Positions 17,454 through 27,004 are shown, numbered from the stretch's first letter. The stretch: DNA of 64,000 bases from Mycobacterium noviomagense (GCF_010731635.1 NZ_AP022583.1:2914001-2978000), one strand, 5' to 3'. Translations and numbers: made by a program. Notes: generated from the letters alone by a model not told the origin.

Positions 17454-17770
17454 TTAGCCGGAATATCTCGGACAGAACGCAGCGATGCTGACGCCGACGA
17501 AGAACCCGGCGTGGTAGTCGTCCAGGTTGCTGTTCTTCATTACGTCGGAGGCGACGTCGGACGGCTGCCTACCGAGGTCGAGTTCATCGCAGACCTCGTG
17601 ACCGGCGATGATCGCGGATTGCGCGGAGGCGAATTGATGCCCTTGGCCTTCAGCGGTTGCAAGAAGTTGGTGTCCACGGCGTCGGCATGCGCGCTCGGAA
17701 TCGCCACTGCTCCCACAACGCCGAGCATCGCGGCCGCCAAGACAAGGCCGCGGACCTGGTTCGTCGTCAT
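17454..17770 (-). pseudogene. DUF732 secreted protein, single-base frameshift
   Basis: From the ATG at 17770 the reading frame gives a clear signal peptide (MTTNQVRGLVLAAAMLG to AHA-DA) and the DUF732 start FLQPLKAKGIN. Near 17636 the homology jumps by one base to another frame (SAQSAIIAGHEVCDELDLG, then SNLDDYHAGFFVGVSIAAFC) and ends at a TAA at 17454. Restoring one T in the AATTCGCC region gives a normal mycobacterial DUF732 protein of about 105 residues with its two conserved Cys. Either a real pseudogene or a sequencing error. Members are small exported proteins of unknown role. Confidence 0.75.
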
Positions 17771-17910
17771 CGCTGAAGTTCTCCACAACGCTGAAGCGCG
17801 AGCGGTGGCTGGTGGCAAGCCAAGCCGGTGTCATTGCGATCATTGCATGCCGCGGCGCACCGGCTAGCCCGCAGGCGTGATCGTTAACGCGGCAGACACG
17901 CCTTGAGCGT

Positions 17911-18666
17911 TCAACGTTGGCAGGCCGGGCACCAGTACGTCACCCGCGCATTGGAGTTGTCATAGTTGACGGGCGTGCCGCACCGACGGCAACTCTGCCC
18001 GGCGCGCCCGTAGACCCACAGTTGCCGACCGTTCCGGGTGTCGCCGGTGGTGCACCGGCTCCAGCGGTAGCGGTTGGCCCACAGCATGTCTCGGGCTCGC
18101 GATACCAGGCGGTGAGGGTCGCTGATCTCGCGTACCGGAGTGGTGGGCAGATGCCCGCTGACGAAACACAGCTCGTTGCAGTAGACGTTGCCGATCCCGG
18201 CCAGCACCCGCTGGTCGAGTAGCGCATCGGCCAGCGGCCGGTCCGGCTCGGCGAGCAGGTTAGCGGCCGCGATTTGCGGATCCCAGTCGTCACCGAGCAG
18301 GTCGGGTCCCAAGTGGGCCACCACGTCGCCGTCGTGGGCGCGGTCGAGCACCTCCAGTACACCGAGGTCGATACCCATGGCCTGGATGTCGCCTGCTGCC
18401 AAGATGATTCGGACGCGGTGATCGGTTCGCGCGCGGCCGGTGGTTACCCGCCAGCTGCCATCCATCTTCAGATGTGAGTGGATGCTGGCCGGTCCTACGC
18501 GGATGAACAGGTGCTTGCCACGGCTGAGCACCTCGTCGACCACCTGCCCAGACAGGTCGACGGTGGCGTATCGCGGCACCCGGATGTCGCAGCGTGTCAG
18601 ACTGCGACCGGCGAGCGCCTGCCGCAGTATCTCCGCGGTGTGAAAAACCGTGTCGCCCTCAGGCAT
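17911..18666 (-). CDS. nei: Endonuclease VIII-like DNA glycosylase (Nei2)
   Basis: The 251-residue DNA glycosylase/AP lyase (255 in M. tuberculosis Rv3297) removes oxidised pyrimidines. The mature N-terminus [11 protein letters not shown] supplies the catalytic Pro and Glu; RGKHLFIR holds the conserved Lys of the beta-sandwich; [17 protein letters not shown] is the helix-two-turn-helix; and a C-terminal zinc finger with four Cys (CRRCG ... YWCPAC) ends the protein. It starts 3 bp downstream of the lhr stop codon on the same strand, so helicase and glycosylase form an operon. This pairing is conserved in M. tuberculosis and supports a joint repair role. Confidence 0.95.
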   Translation of the reverse strand: MPEGDTVFHTAEILRQALAGRSLTRCDIRVPRYATVDLSGQVVDEVLSRGKHLFIRVGPASIHSHLKMDGSWRVTTGRARTDHRVRIILAAGDIQAMGIDLGVLEVLDRAHDGDVVAHLGPDLLGDDWDPQIAAANLLAEPDRPLADALLDQRVLAGIGNVYCNELCFVSGHLPTTPVREISDPHRLVSRARDMLWANRYRWSRCTTGDTRNGRQLWVYGRAGQSCRRCGTPVNYDNSNARVTYWCPACQR

Positions 18667-18669
18667 TCG

Positions 18670-21600
18670 CTAGCGCAGCCTCAATCCGCGCGGTGTGCTC
18701 GCGAAGCCGGCCGCGGTAAGCGCGGCGTGGATCGGCGAATCCCGCAGCTGTAGCACCGGTACACCGTTCACCCGCTCGACCAGGACGGAATCGACGCGGC
18801 GCGCACCCACCAGATCGGCCAGCGCGCCGGCAGCCGCATGGTGGGCCTCGGAATCGTCGGTGAAACTCAACAGCGAGCGCCCGCCGCGCTCGAGAAACCA
18901 CGCCAACTCGCCGTCCACCAGCGCGACCAGCGCCCCGGCCTTGCGACCTGGACGTGCGGCGCCCTCGTCTTCAGAGGCCCGGGTCGGCCAGGGCAGTGCC
19001 GCGCCGTAGGGGTTGGCGGGGTCGGCCGAGGCCAGGACCACCGCCTGGTAATGCGGCCGCTCGGGGTCCACGCTGTCGAGGTAGCCGCGCAGCCTGTCGA
19101 CTGTCGATGCGACCGCAAACTGCGCGCCGCCCAACGACTCTACGAAGTAGCCGCGCTGACAGCGCCCGGCGTCCTCGAATGCGGTCAGCACCTTGTACAG
19201 CGTCGCGAATCCGCCCGGCACGCCTTCGGCGGCAGCTGCGCCCTTGGTGAGCACGCCGTAGCGGTTCAGCAATAGTTCGGCCTGGTGGTGGACACGCAGC
19301 GTGGAGTCAGGCTCGGGAGGCGGCAGCGCCGACCACCGGCCGGCCACGGTGGGATCGGTGGCGCGGGTCTGGGCGTGCGCGACGCTGTAGCGGCTCAGCC
19401 GTGGGGCCCGCCGGTGCCGGTGCGCCGGTGTGGCGCGCCTGCGGGTGCCCGGGCCGCCGGAGAGCATCGCGCGCACCGGCGCGAACGTGTCGCCGGTGAC
19501 CCAGCCGGCCCAAATCAGTTCCCACAACGCGGCTTTCAGCTCAGCGGCGCCGTCACCGAGCTGGCGGAAGAAGAACGCGCCGCCGCCCGCCAGCGTGTCC
19601 AGGATCGCGCGATGGGCGTCGGTGAACTCGATCTCGGCACCGACGGTCAGCGTCAATGGCGCGGTGTCGCTGGCGTGGAACGCGATCCAGCCGTCGTTGC
19701 CGGAAATCGTTCCGGCACCGGACCACATCACCTCGCCGGAGGCCAGCAGCTCGTCGAGCATGGCGGGGGAGTAGTCGCGCACCCGCGGCGCCAATACCAG
19801 CGGTTCGATCGCCGACGCAGGCATGCGTACACCGGCGAGCTGATCGAGCACGGCCGCCAACCCGTCGATGCCGGAAGTCGTTTCGGCGCCGACGTGTTGC
19901 CACGCCGGCAGGAAGCGGGCGTAGGCGGCGGTGCTGACCGGCTCGACCTGCGCCCGTAGCGCCGCCAGCGATCGGCGCCGCAGAATCCGCAGCACCTCGG
20001 TGTCGCACCACTGGTCGCCGGCGGCGTCGGCGACGAAGTCGCCGCGCACCAAACGCCCGTCGGTGGCCAGCCGGCCCAGGACGTCGGCGGTCACCCGGAG
20101 TCCCAGGCCGAATCGGGCGGCCGCGTCGGCGGTGGTGAACGGGGTATGGGTGCGCGCGTAGCGGCCGAGCAGCTCGCCGAGCGGGTCGGCGACCACCTCG
20201 GTGAAGCTGTTGGGCACGCCGACCGGCACGGCGACACCCACGCCGTCGCGCAGCCGGCCGATGTCCTCGACCGCGACCCACCAGGTCGCGCCGGCGAACG
20301 ATACCGTCAGCGCGCGTCTGGCGGCCCGCAAGCCTTCCAGCCAGCCGCCGACATCGGCCCCGCCCGCGCGGGCGGCAATCTCGTCTTCGGCCAGCGGACC
20401 CAGCAGCCGCAGCAGGTCGGCCACCGCCTCGGCGTCGCGGGCCATCCGGTCAGCGGACAGGTGCTGCAGCTGCCGGCCGGTTGCGGCGATGACGTCGGGG
20501 TCAAGCAGCTCGCGTAGCTCGACGCGGCCGAGCAGCTCGGCCAGCAGGGTGGTGTCCAGTGACAGCGCGGCGGCGCGGCGCTCGGCCAGCGGACTGTCGC
20601 CTTCGTAGATGAACGCGCCGACGTAACCGAACAGCAGCGAAGCCGCGAACGGCGACGGCGTGACGGTCTCGGCTTCGCTCACCCGTACGCGCCGCGAAGC
20701 GATGTCAGCCATCAGGTGGGTCAGCGCCGGCACGTCATAGACGTCTTGCAGGCACTCGCGGATCGTTTCCAGCACGATCGGAAAGTCGGGGTATTTGCGG
20801 GCGACGTCGAGGAGCTGGGCGGCGCGCTGGCGCTGATGCCACAGCGGCGAGCGGCGGCCGGGGTGTCGCCGCGGCAGCAGCAGGGCCCGGGCGGCGCATT
20901 CCCGGAAGCGCGCCGCGAACAGCGCCGAACCGCCCACCTCGTCGGTGACGATCGGGTCGATCTCGTCGGGGTCGAACACGAAAAGCTCTGCGCCCGGTGG
21001 CTTGTCGCCCGAGTCAGTGTCGGGCAGGCGCACCACGATGCCGTCGTCGGAGGCGGTCGGCTTCTCGTCGATGCCGTAGCGTGTCCGCAGCCGCCGGCCC
21101 ACCGCCAGCGCGAGCGGGCCGTGCACCCGCAGCCCGTAGGGCGAATGCAGGATCACCCGCCAGTCGCCGAGCTCGTCGCGGAACCGTTCCACCAACAGCG
21201 TGGTGTCGGTGGGCACCGTGGCGGTGGCGCTGCGCTGGTCGTCCAGCAGCCGCCACAGGTTGTCGGTGGCGAAAGCATCGAAACCCACTTCAGCGCAGCG
21301 CGTTTCGAATGCCTTGCGGTCCAAACTGGCCAGCTCGCCGGTGAAGGCGCCGATCGCGCGGCCCAGCTCGGCCGGACGCCCGACGTCGTCGCCCCGCCAG
21401 AACGGTAGCCGGGCGGGCTGGCCCGGCGCGGGGATCACCAGCACCCGGTCGTGGGTGATCTCGGTGATCCGCCAGCTGGTCGCGCCCAGCGAGATGACAT
21501 CGCCCGGGCGGGATTCGTAGACCATTTCCTCGTCGAGTTCGCCGACCCGCGAAGGCTTTTCGGTAGCGAGCCAGACGGTGAACAGCCCGCGGTCGGGGAT

Positions 21601-23196
21601 CGCTCCGCCGGAGGTGACCGCAAGTCGTTGCGCACCGGGTCGCGCGGTCAGGGTGCCGGTGTCGCGGTCGTAGACCAATCGTGGTCGCAGCTCGGCGAAT
21701 TCGGTCGACGGATACTTGCCGGAGAGCAAATCCAGTGTCGCCTCGAACGCGCTGCGCGGCAGCGTGGCGAACGATGCGCTGCGCCGCACGGTGTCGAACC
21801 AGCGGTCGGCGTCAAGTGGCTCCAGCGCGGCCGCCGCCACGGTGTGCTGCGCGAGGATGTCGAGCGGGTTGGTTGGCACCTGCATGGTTTCGATCTGCCC
21901 GGCCAGCATGCGCTGGGCCGCAACCGCGCAGCCGATCAGATCGGTGCGGTGTTTGGGAAACAGGACGCCCTGCGAGATTTCGCCGACCTGATGGCCGGCC
22001 CGGCCGATGCGCTGCAGGCCGCTGGCCACCGACGGCGGCGCTTCCACCTGGATCACCAGATCGACCGCGCCCATATCGATGCCCAACTCGAGGCTCGATG
22101 TCGCCACGACGGCTTTGAGCCGGCCGGTTTTGAGGTCGTCTTCGACGGCAGCACGTTGTTCTTTGCTGACCGAACCGTGGTGGGCGCGCGCCAGAACGGT
22201 TGGCGCACCGTACGTTTGGCCACTGCCCAACAACTGGGCCGGTGCACCCCCGGCCACCTGCCGGTTGGCGCTCTCGGGCAGCTCCAGGCCGTAGCGTTCG
22301 GCGTGAATCTCGTTGAGCCGGGCGGTAAGCCGCTCGGCGAGCCGCCGGGAGTTGGCGAACACGATCGTCGAGTTGTGCGCCTCGATCAGCTCGACCAGGC
22401 GAGCCTCGACGTCGGGCCAGATGGTGTTGTTCGCCAGGTTGGTCATGTCAGGGACCGGCACCTCCACCGTCAGATCGATGGTCTTGGGTGACGGGGGTGC
22501 GACGACGGTGGTGGGCGATTGCCCGGACAAGAACCGGGCCACCTCCTCGGGCGGACGCACCGTCGCCGACAACCCGATTCGCTGCGCCGGCCGCGGCAGC
22601 AACTGGTCAAGCCGCTCCAGCGACAACGCCAGGTGTGCGCCGCGCTTGGTGCCCGCGATGGCGTGCACCTCGTCGACGATGACGGTGCGTACCGCGCTGA
22701 GCGTCTGCCGTGCCGCCGAGGTGAGCATCAAAAACAGCGACTCGGGCGTTGTGATCAACACGTCCGGCGGCTGTGCGATGAGCTGGCGGCGCCGCGCGGG
22801 CGGGGTGTCACCGGATCGCACGCCCACGCTGATCTCAGGAACGGGGATGCCTCGCCGCTGGGCGACCCGGGTTATCCCGCTCAAGGGAGCGCGCAGGTTG
22901 CGCTCGACGTCGACGGCCAGCGCCTTCAGCGGTGACACGTAGAGCACCTGGGTGCCTGGCACGCGTTCATGCCCGGCCGCGCTGGCCAGGCTGCCTAAGC
23001 TATCCAGGGCCCACAGGAAAGCCGCCAGCGTCTTACCGGATCCGGTTGGCGCGATGACGAGCGTGTTGTGGCCGTCGGCGATCGCCGACCACGCGCCGTC
23101 CTGCGCCGGTGTCGGCGCGGAAAAGGTGCCGGCGAACCACTCCCGCGTCGGGAGAGAAAAGCGGGCCAGCGGGTCCGTCGGCGGCGAAGCGCTCAC
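18670..23196 (-). CDS. lhr: Large ATP-dependent DNA helicase Lhr
   Basis: A superfamily 2 helicase of 1508 residues (about 1513 in M. tuberculosis). Motif I is APTGSGKTLAAF, motif II DEVHAI, motif III LSATVRPPEEV, motif IV/V VFANSRRLAERLTARL and TSSLELGIDMG, and motif VI QRIGRAGHQVG. They are followed by winged-helix and Lhr-specific beta-barrel regions (the Lhr core, roughly the first 860 residues) and a long C-terminal domain ending in LRLR. Lhr is a 3'-to-5' single-strand DNA translocase that unwinds RNA:DNA hybrids and is induced by DNA damage. nei2 lies 3 bp downstream. The gene is the longest in the window and looks intact. Confidence 0.96.
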   Translation of the reverse strand: MSASPPTDPLARFSLPTREWFAGTFSAPTPAQDGAWSAIADGHNTLVIAPTGSGKTLAAFLWALDSLGSLASAAGHERVPGTQVLYVSPLKALAVDVERNLRAPLSGITRVAQRRGIPVPEISVGVRSGDTPPARRRQLIAQPPDVLITTPESLFLMLTSAARQTLSAVRTVIVDEVHAIAGTKRGAHLALSLERLDQLLPRPAQRIGLSATVRPPEEVARFLSGQSPTTVVAPPSPKTIDLTVEVPVPDMTNLANNTIWPDVEARLVELIEAHNSTIVFANSRRLAERLTARLNEIHAERYGLELPESANRQVAGGAPAQLLGSGQTYGAPTVLARAHHGSVSKEQRAAVEDDLKTGRLKAVVATSSLELGIDMGAVDLVIQVEAPPSVASGLQRIGRAGHQVGEISQGVLFPKHRTDLIGCAVAAQRMLAGQIETMQVPTNPLDILAQHTVAAAALEPLDADRWFDTVRRSASFATLPRSAFEATLDLLSGKYPSTEFAELRPRLVYDRDTGTLTARPGAQRLAVTSGGAIPDRGLFTVWLATEKPSRVGELDEEMVYESRPGDVISLGATSWRITEITHDRVLVIPAPGQPARLPFWRGDDVGRPAELGRAIGAFTGELASLDRKAFETRCAEVGFDAFATDNLWRLLDDQRSATATVPTDTTLLVERFRDELGDWRVILHSPYGLRVHGPLALAVGRRLRTRYGIDEKPTASDDGIVVRLPDTDSGDKPPGAELFVFDPDEIDPIVTDEVGGSALFAARFRECAARALLLPRRHPGRRSPLWHQRQRAAQLLDVARKYPDFPIVLETIRECLQDVYDVPALTHLMADIASRRVRVSEAETVTPSPFAASLLFGYVGAFIYEGDSPLAERRAAALSLDTTLLAELLGRVELRELLDPDVIAATGRQLQHLSADRMARDAEAVADLLRLLGPLAEDEIAARAGGADVGGWLEGLRAARRALTVSFAGATWWVAVEDIGRLRDGVGVAVPVGVPNSFTEVVADPLGELLGRYARTHTPFTTADAAARFGLGLRVTADVLGRLATDGRLVRGDFVADAAGDQWCDTEVLRILRRRSLAALRAQVEPVSTAAYARFLPAWQHVGAETTSGIDGLAAVLDQLAGVRMPASAIEPLVLAPRVRDYSPAMLDELLASGEVMWSGAGTISGNDGWIAFHASDTAPLTLTVGAEIEFTDAHRAILDTLAGGGAFFFRQLGDGAAELKAALWELIWAGWVTGDTFAPVRAMLSGGPGTRRRATPAHRHRRAPRLSRYSVAHAQTRATDPTVAGRWSALPPPEPDSTLRVHHQAELLLNRYGVLTKGAAAAEGVPGGFATLYKVLTAFEDAGRCQRGYFVESLGGAQFAVASTVDRLRGYLDSVDPERPHYQAVVLASADPANPYGAALPWPTRASEDEGAARPGRKAGALVALVDGELAWFLERGGRSLLSFTDDSEAHHAAAGALADLVGARRVDSVLVERVNGVPVLQLRDSPIHAALTAAGFASTPRGLRLR

Positions 23197-23252
23197 CTAG
23201 CCATCGTGCCAATCACCACCGACAAGTGCCGCGACGTCGGCCGACCCGTGTG

Positions 23253-23287
23253 CTAAACAATGGTTTAGTATATTGAACGACCGTTCA
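23253..23287. promoter_or_regulatory. Two adjacent palindromes, likely TetR operator
   Basis: CTAAAC/GTTTAG with a 4-base spacer (23253-23268) is followed after 5 bases by TGAACG/CGTTCA with a 2-base spacer (23274-23287). Both are exact inverted repeats of the size bound by TetR dimers. The region lies upstream of the membrane-protein gene starting at 23311, and two TetR genes lie just beyond it. The assignment to these regulators is inference. Confidence 0.55.
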
Positions 23288-23310
23288 GTCAGGGTCGGGA
23301 AGGGGTTTGC

Positions 23311-23748
23311 GTGCGCACCACGATTACGACCGTGCTCGTCGCCGTGCTCGGCGTTCACGCTCTTGTGAAGTTCGCCTTCTTTGCGCTGCCGTACCGCAGG
23401 CGCAGAGCCGCCCTGGACAAGAGCTACCACGGCAGGCGTTCAGCCACCACGACGTCTGACACCGTGATGCTGCTGTTCACGATCGTGTTGGCGACGCTGT
23501 TGGTGTGGCGGGGAATCGAAGCCGTGAGCTTCCTGGGCGGCATCTGGATCGGCGCCACCCTGATTCAGCTGTACTTTCACGAGTTTCATGCGCCGGTTCC
23601 CGCGGATCGGGCGGCGCCTGAGCCCCTGTCACCGATCAAGACCATGTCGTACGCGATCCAGGACAACCCGTGGCGACCGTGGCGCGAACTTTTGACGCTC
23701 AGCGTGCTGATCTGCCTGAGCCTGGCCTTCATAGCCGGAGCCGGGTGA
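23311..23748 (+). CDS. Small membrane protein, probable TetR target
   Basis: The 145-residue protein starts at a GTG and has an N-terminal hydrophobic helix (TTITTVLVAVLGVHALVKF), a basic loop (YRRRRAALDK), two central helices (VMLLFTIVLATLLVW and the following FLGGIWIGATLIQLYF), and a C-terminal helix (LLTLSVLICLSLAF): about four membrane segments. I do not recognise a family. It is preceded by a double palindrome and converges with a TetR gene whose stop lies 5 bp after its own stop, so it is a plausible regulated target of one of the two TetRs. Confidence 0.65.
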   Translation: MRTTITTVLVAVLGVHALVKFAFFALPYRRRRAALDKSYHGRRSATTTSDTVMLLFTIVLATLLVWRGIEAVSFLGGIWIGATLIQLYFHEFHAPVPADRAAPEPLSPIKTMSYAIQDNPWRPWRELLTLSVLICLSLAFIAGAG

Positions 23749-23753
23749 GCCGG

Positions 23754-24416
23754 TCAGCGTTTGTCCGGCGCCACCGCGTCGGCCAACTCGGCCGGAATGC
23801 CCGGCACCCGCCCAATCGCGTCCAGCAGCGCATGCGCACAAGCGTCGCCGAGATACTCATCGTCGATCGAGGGATCCATGATCCGCTGCCGACACATCTC
23901 GAAGGTGAACGAGAGCCAGCCGTAGACCGTGGCCCGCAGGTCACGCTCCACCTGTGAGTGCAGACCGTCTCCAAGCCCTCCGGGCACCAACGCGTTGGCA
24001 GCGGTCATAACGCGTTCCATCTGACGTTTCTTGGTGGCGTCGTCAATCTCGACCAGGACTGGGTCGTACCGGCCCGCGCGGACATACACGGCCCAGGCTG
24101 CGCGCGGGTGCCGCTGGTAGTAGTCCACGTACGCGAGCACACCGGCACGGACTCGTTGGAAGAGGGTGTCACCCGCATTCGGCGCGATCTCCGTCGCCTC
24201 GAACAGCCGCTCCGCCTCGTACTTGACGACGGCGGCGAAGAACGCCCGCTTGTCGGGGAAGTAGTGGTACATCAACGCCCGCGATATGCCGGCCCGTTCG
24301 GCTACCTCATCGATGCGGACCTCGTCGTAGGGGTGTTGGCCGAACACTTCGGCGCCCAGCGCCAGCAACTCCGCGCGCCGGTCCTTGGGGGACAGTCGCC
24401 GCCTTGTCGCTTCCAT
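23754..24416 (-). CDS. TetR-family regulator (Rv3295-like), copy 1
   Basis: The 220-residue regulator has an N-terminal helix-turn-helix (RIDEVAERAGISRALMYHYFPDKRAFFAAV after LLALGAEVFGQHPYDEV) and a C-terminal ligand domain containing RVRAGVLAYVDYYQRHP and the RIMDPS/GDACAHALLDAIGR dimer helices. Its position next to lhr matches M. tuberculosis Rv3295. It is closely paralogous to the next gene over its full length, from ATRRRLSP to the C-terminal PGIPA segment, so the two form a tandem duplication. The ligand is unknown. It may bind the palindromes at 23253-23287. Confidence 0.9.
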   Translation of the reverse strand: MEATRRRLSPKDRRAELLALGAEVFGQHPYDEVRIDEVAERAGISRALMYHYFPDKRAFFAAVVKYEAERLFEATEIAPNAGDTLFQRVRAGVLAYVDYYQRHPRAAWAVYVRAGRYDPVLVEIDDATKKRQMERVMTAANALVPGGLGDGLHSQVERDLRATVYGWLSFTFEMCRQRIMDPSIDDEYLGDACAHALLDAIGRVPGIPAELADAVAPDKR

Positions 24417-24507
24417 ACTTCGATGTTACGAACAAGCGATTCGACAGACGTCTAATTTGAAATTGACGGCCAGCAAAACTACGGGTCTGCGGTGCGCTCC
24501 CGCGAGG

Positions 24508-25164
24508 TCAGCGCTGATCCGGCGCGATCACCGCGGCCAGTTTCGCAGGAATGCCCGGGATTCGCGTCACCGCGTCGAGCAGCGCATGCGCACACGCGTC
24601 GCTGAGGACACCGATGTCGCTGGTCGGGTCCATGATGCGCTGCCGGCACAGCTCGAAGGTGAACGCGACCCAGCCGTTCACCACCATCCGGACATTGCGC
24701 TCGACCTCGGGGTCCAGCTCGCTGCCGGGGTGCGCGATGTCACTGATCCGACTCATGACATGTTCGACCTGGCGATTCTTGGCTTCGTCGTCGATGCCGA
24801 GCAGTACCGGGTCGGAGCGGCCGATGCCGACATAGGCGGCCCATGCCGAGTGCGGATGCTGTTGCTGGTACCCCATGTACGCGAGCACGCCGGTGCGCAC
24901 CTCTTCGAACAGTGTCTGGCCCGGCAGCGGCAAGTGGTTGGTCGCCTCGATCAGCCGCTCCGCCTCGAACTTGACCACGGCGGCGAAGAACGCCCGCTTG
25001 TCGGGGAAGTAGTGGTACATCAATGCCCGAGACACCCCGGCCCGCTCGGCGATCTCGTCGACGCGGACGTCGTCGTAGGGGCGTTGGCCGAACACCTCGG
25101 CGCCCAGCGCCAGCAACTCCGCACGCCGGTCCTCCGGGGACAACCGCCGCCGTGTCGCTCGCAT
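24508..25164 (-). CDS. TetR-family regulator, copy 2 (tandem paralogue)
   Basis: The product is 218 residues from the ATG at 25164 (MRATRRRLSPEDRRAELL). The frame is open 24 codons further up, but the paralogue's start supports this one. Helix-turn-helix VDEIAERAGVSRALMYHYF is nearly identical to that of copy 1, so both probably recognise the same or very similar operators. The ligand-binding half is more diverged (TNHLPLPGQTLFEEV against TEIAPNAGDTLFQRV), suggesting different inducers. 91 bp separate it from copy 1. Confidence 0.9.
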   Translation of the reverse strand: MRATRRRLSPEDRRAELLALGAEVFGQRPYDDVRVDEIAERAGVSRALMYHYFPDKRAFFAAVVKFEAERLIEATNHLPLPGQTLFEEVRTGVLAYMGYQQQHPHSAWAAYVGIGRSDPVLLGIDDEAKNRQVEHVMSRISDIAHPGSELDPEVERNVRMVVNGWVAFTFELCRQRIMDPTSDIGVLSDACAHALLDAVTRIPGIPAKLAAVIAPDQR

Positions 25165-25423
25165 GCGACCGATGTTACTTACACCACAGGTCTTGACCGG
25201 TGTTTGCCAGAACTTCATAGTCTTCGCACGGGGCAAAATCGATAGCTGCTCTGTAATGTTGCGGTGCGCAAGAACGATTCGGCGGCAGGCACGAAATGGC
25301 GGCTCGTGCCGCCCGAGTCTCGCCTTAATCCTTAGCTCCGAGCAATCTGATTGCGTGCCTTCGCAATTGGTCCTCGGGCTCAGAGACGTCGACGGTTCCC
25401 GATTCCTCGGCTAGCGTGGTTAT

Positions 25424-25756
25424 ATGCCTGAAAACGCAGGTGATCGCGCTGCCGCGGGAGCTCACGAACCTGCCGCCCAAGGTGCCGAGGTGGAACCGGG
25501 ACAGTCCGTCCCCCAAGAAGACGCCGACCGTGCCGCACAACGGGCCGCGCAGGCTCAGGTCGGTGCTGAAGCTGCCGCTCGCTCCTCTGCTCAACGCCAC
25601 GAACAAGCATCCGCCGTCCACGAGCGTGCCGCTGAGATCCACGAGCAGGCCGCACGCACCCACGAAGCGGCCAGCCAGGCGCGCGAGCGCGCTGCACAAG
25701 TGCGCCGACGCGCTACCCAGTCAGCTAGCGACCACGAAGCAAACCATCTGCACTAG
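25424..25756 (+). CDS. Small Ala/Glu/Gln/His-rich coiled-coil protein, unknown function
   Basis: The 110-residue hydrophilic protein has no Cys and no hydrophobic segment. After an Ala/Pro/Glu-rich head, residues 60-95 repeat a seven-residue pattern (HEQASAV, HERAAEI, HEQAART, HEAASQA, RERAAQV) with His/Arg at position 1, typical of an amphipathic or coiled-coil helix. Similar Ala-Glu-His helical proteins are common in mycobacteria but I cannot name a family. Coding sense is supported by the regular repeat in this frame only; the parallel frame from 25416 has no such structure. Confidence 0.6.
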   Translation: MPENAGDRAAAGAHEPAAQGAEVEPGQSVPQEDADRAAQRAAQAQVGAEAAARSSAQRHEQASAVHERAAEIHEQAARTHEAASQARERAAQVRRRATQSASDHEANHLH

Positions 25757-25814
25757 GCCGCCAGCCGCCGCGTGAGAACAGCATAACCGTTGTGCGGCAG
25801 AGATTTTCGCTTGC

Positions 25815-26468
25815 TCAGCTACGATACGGCTCGTGCCGCCCGGTTGCTTGAAAGACGACTCGGCGAGCGATCTGCACGGTGTGGTCGGCGAACCGTTCGT
25901 AGAACCGCCCCAACAGGGTGACATCAACGGCTGCACCGACACCGTGCGTCCACCCTCGGTCCATAAGCACCGTCAGCAGTTCGCGATGCTTCTCGTCCAT
26001 CGCGTCATCGTCGTGGCGAATCTCGGAGGCTCGTTTCGGGTCGCGCGACAGCAACACGTCGCGCGCACCAGCGCTCAATGCCACAGCCAGATCACCCATG
26101 TCAGCGATGTGCCCGCTGACTTCTGCGGGCACGGCATGTTGTGGATGACGTCGCCGGGCGATCTTGGCCACATGCACAGCCAGGCCGCCCATCCGCTCGA
26201 CGTTGGCGGCGATCTGGATAGCGGTGACGACTGCGCGCAGATCCGCGGCTACCGGTGACTGCAGAGCGAGCAACAGGAACGCTGTCTGGTCGACCTGAGC
26301 GCTTTCCGCGGCGATTTTGTCATGTCCGGCGATGACACTTTCCGCGAGAGCAAGGTCCGCTTGCAAAAGCGCGTCGGTGGCGCGGCGCATCGCTTGACCA
26401 CTCGAGTCGCACAATTCCGCGAGCTGTTCCGTTAGCGCCGAAAGTTGCTCGTGAAATGAGCTTCTCAT
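25815..26468 (-). CDS. phoY1: PhoU/PhoY-like phosphate-signalling regulator
   Basis: The 217-residue all-helical protein from the ATG at 26468 ([12 protein letters not shown]) has two PhoU repeats. Each contains the metal-cluster-type motif, visible as [20 protein letters not shown] in the first and [20 protein letters not shown] in the second. PhoU proteins link the Pst phosphate transporter to the SenX3-RegX3 kinase; PhoY loss affects persistence in M. tuberculosis. Overall similarity is to the PhoY1/PhoY2 pair. In M. tuberculosis phoY1 lies next to glpD2; here that position is empty, so this gene may be its relocated equivalent. The symbol is therefore tentative. Confidence 0.82.
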   Translation of the reverse strand: MRSSFHEQLSALTEQLAELCDSSGQAMRRATDALLQADLALAESVIAGHDKIAAESAQVDQTAFLLLALQSPVAADLRAVVTAIQIAANVERMGGLAVHVAKIARRRHPQHAVPAEVSGHIADMGDLAVALSAGARDVLLSRDPKRASEIRHDDDAMDEKHRELLTVLMDRGWTHGVGAAVDVTLLGRFYERFADHTVQIARRVVFQATGRHEPYRS

Positions 26469-26719
26469 CGACCGGGGGGTGCCTGGTGATGCCAAGATGA
26501 TCTCACTTACCGCCTATGTGGCCAGCGTTCAAAGCACATGTAACTCAACGACCATCGTTTACCATCCCCGCCCGCATGGGAACACCCAATTAAGCGGCGG
26601 GTGTCAGATCGGTCGCATCGGGCTCGCTGTGAGGCGTGAGCTGGAGGGCGGCCGCGGTGTTGAGCAGTCAGCGCCGGCCCCAGCGGCGCCGAGTCAGCGT
26701 GCGAATGCATTCGCGCTGT

Positions 26720-27004
26720 TCATAATCGGCGCGGTGAGCGCGTTCGGCTTGTAGACGGGCCGTTGAGTCGACGCCACACCCGAAGTGGCAGCAGCCCGAT
26801 CAACGGTGCCCTTTTGCCCAACTCGCTGTTATCGCGCCGATCGAAGGCGGCGGCGTAGCGGCGTGCCTGCTCAGCCGTCGCATACGTCTTACTGTCGCTG
26901 GCTTGGCCGCACCCCCGCTCACATTCCCAGTACATCGTTGCGCCGTCGACACGGAAACGCGGTCGATGTCCCATGAGCCGACATAGCCATGGCGCTGCGG
27001 TCAT
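26720..27004 (-). CDS. Small Cys-containing DUF1660-like protein coupled to a transporter gene
   Basis: The 94-residue basic protein begins MTAAPWLCRLMGHRPRF and carries CLC-type pairs arranged as W-x-C-E-R-G-C-G after a C-x(3)-GHR segment. With the following KTYATAEQARRYAAAFDRRD, this resembles the small zinc-ribbon-like DUF1660 proteins, though the assignment is tentative. Its ATG overlaps the transporter stop codon (ATGA), so it is translated as part of that operon. No membrane segment is present. A metal-binding or DNA-binding role is possible; no function is known. Confidence 0.7.
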   Translation of the reverse strand: MTAAPWLCRLMGHRPRFRVDGATMYWECERGCGQASDSKTYATAEQARRYAAAFDRRDNSELGKRAPLIGLLPLRVWRRLNGPSTSRTRSPRRL

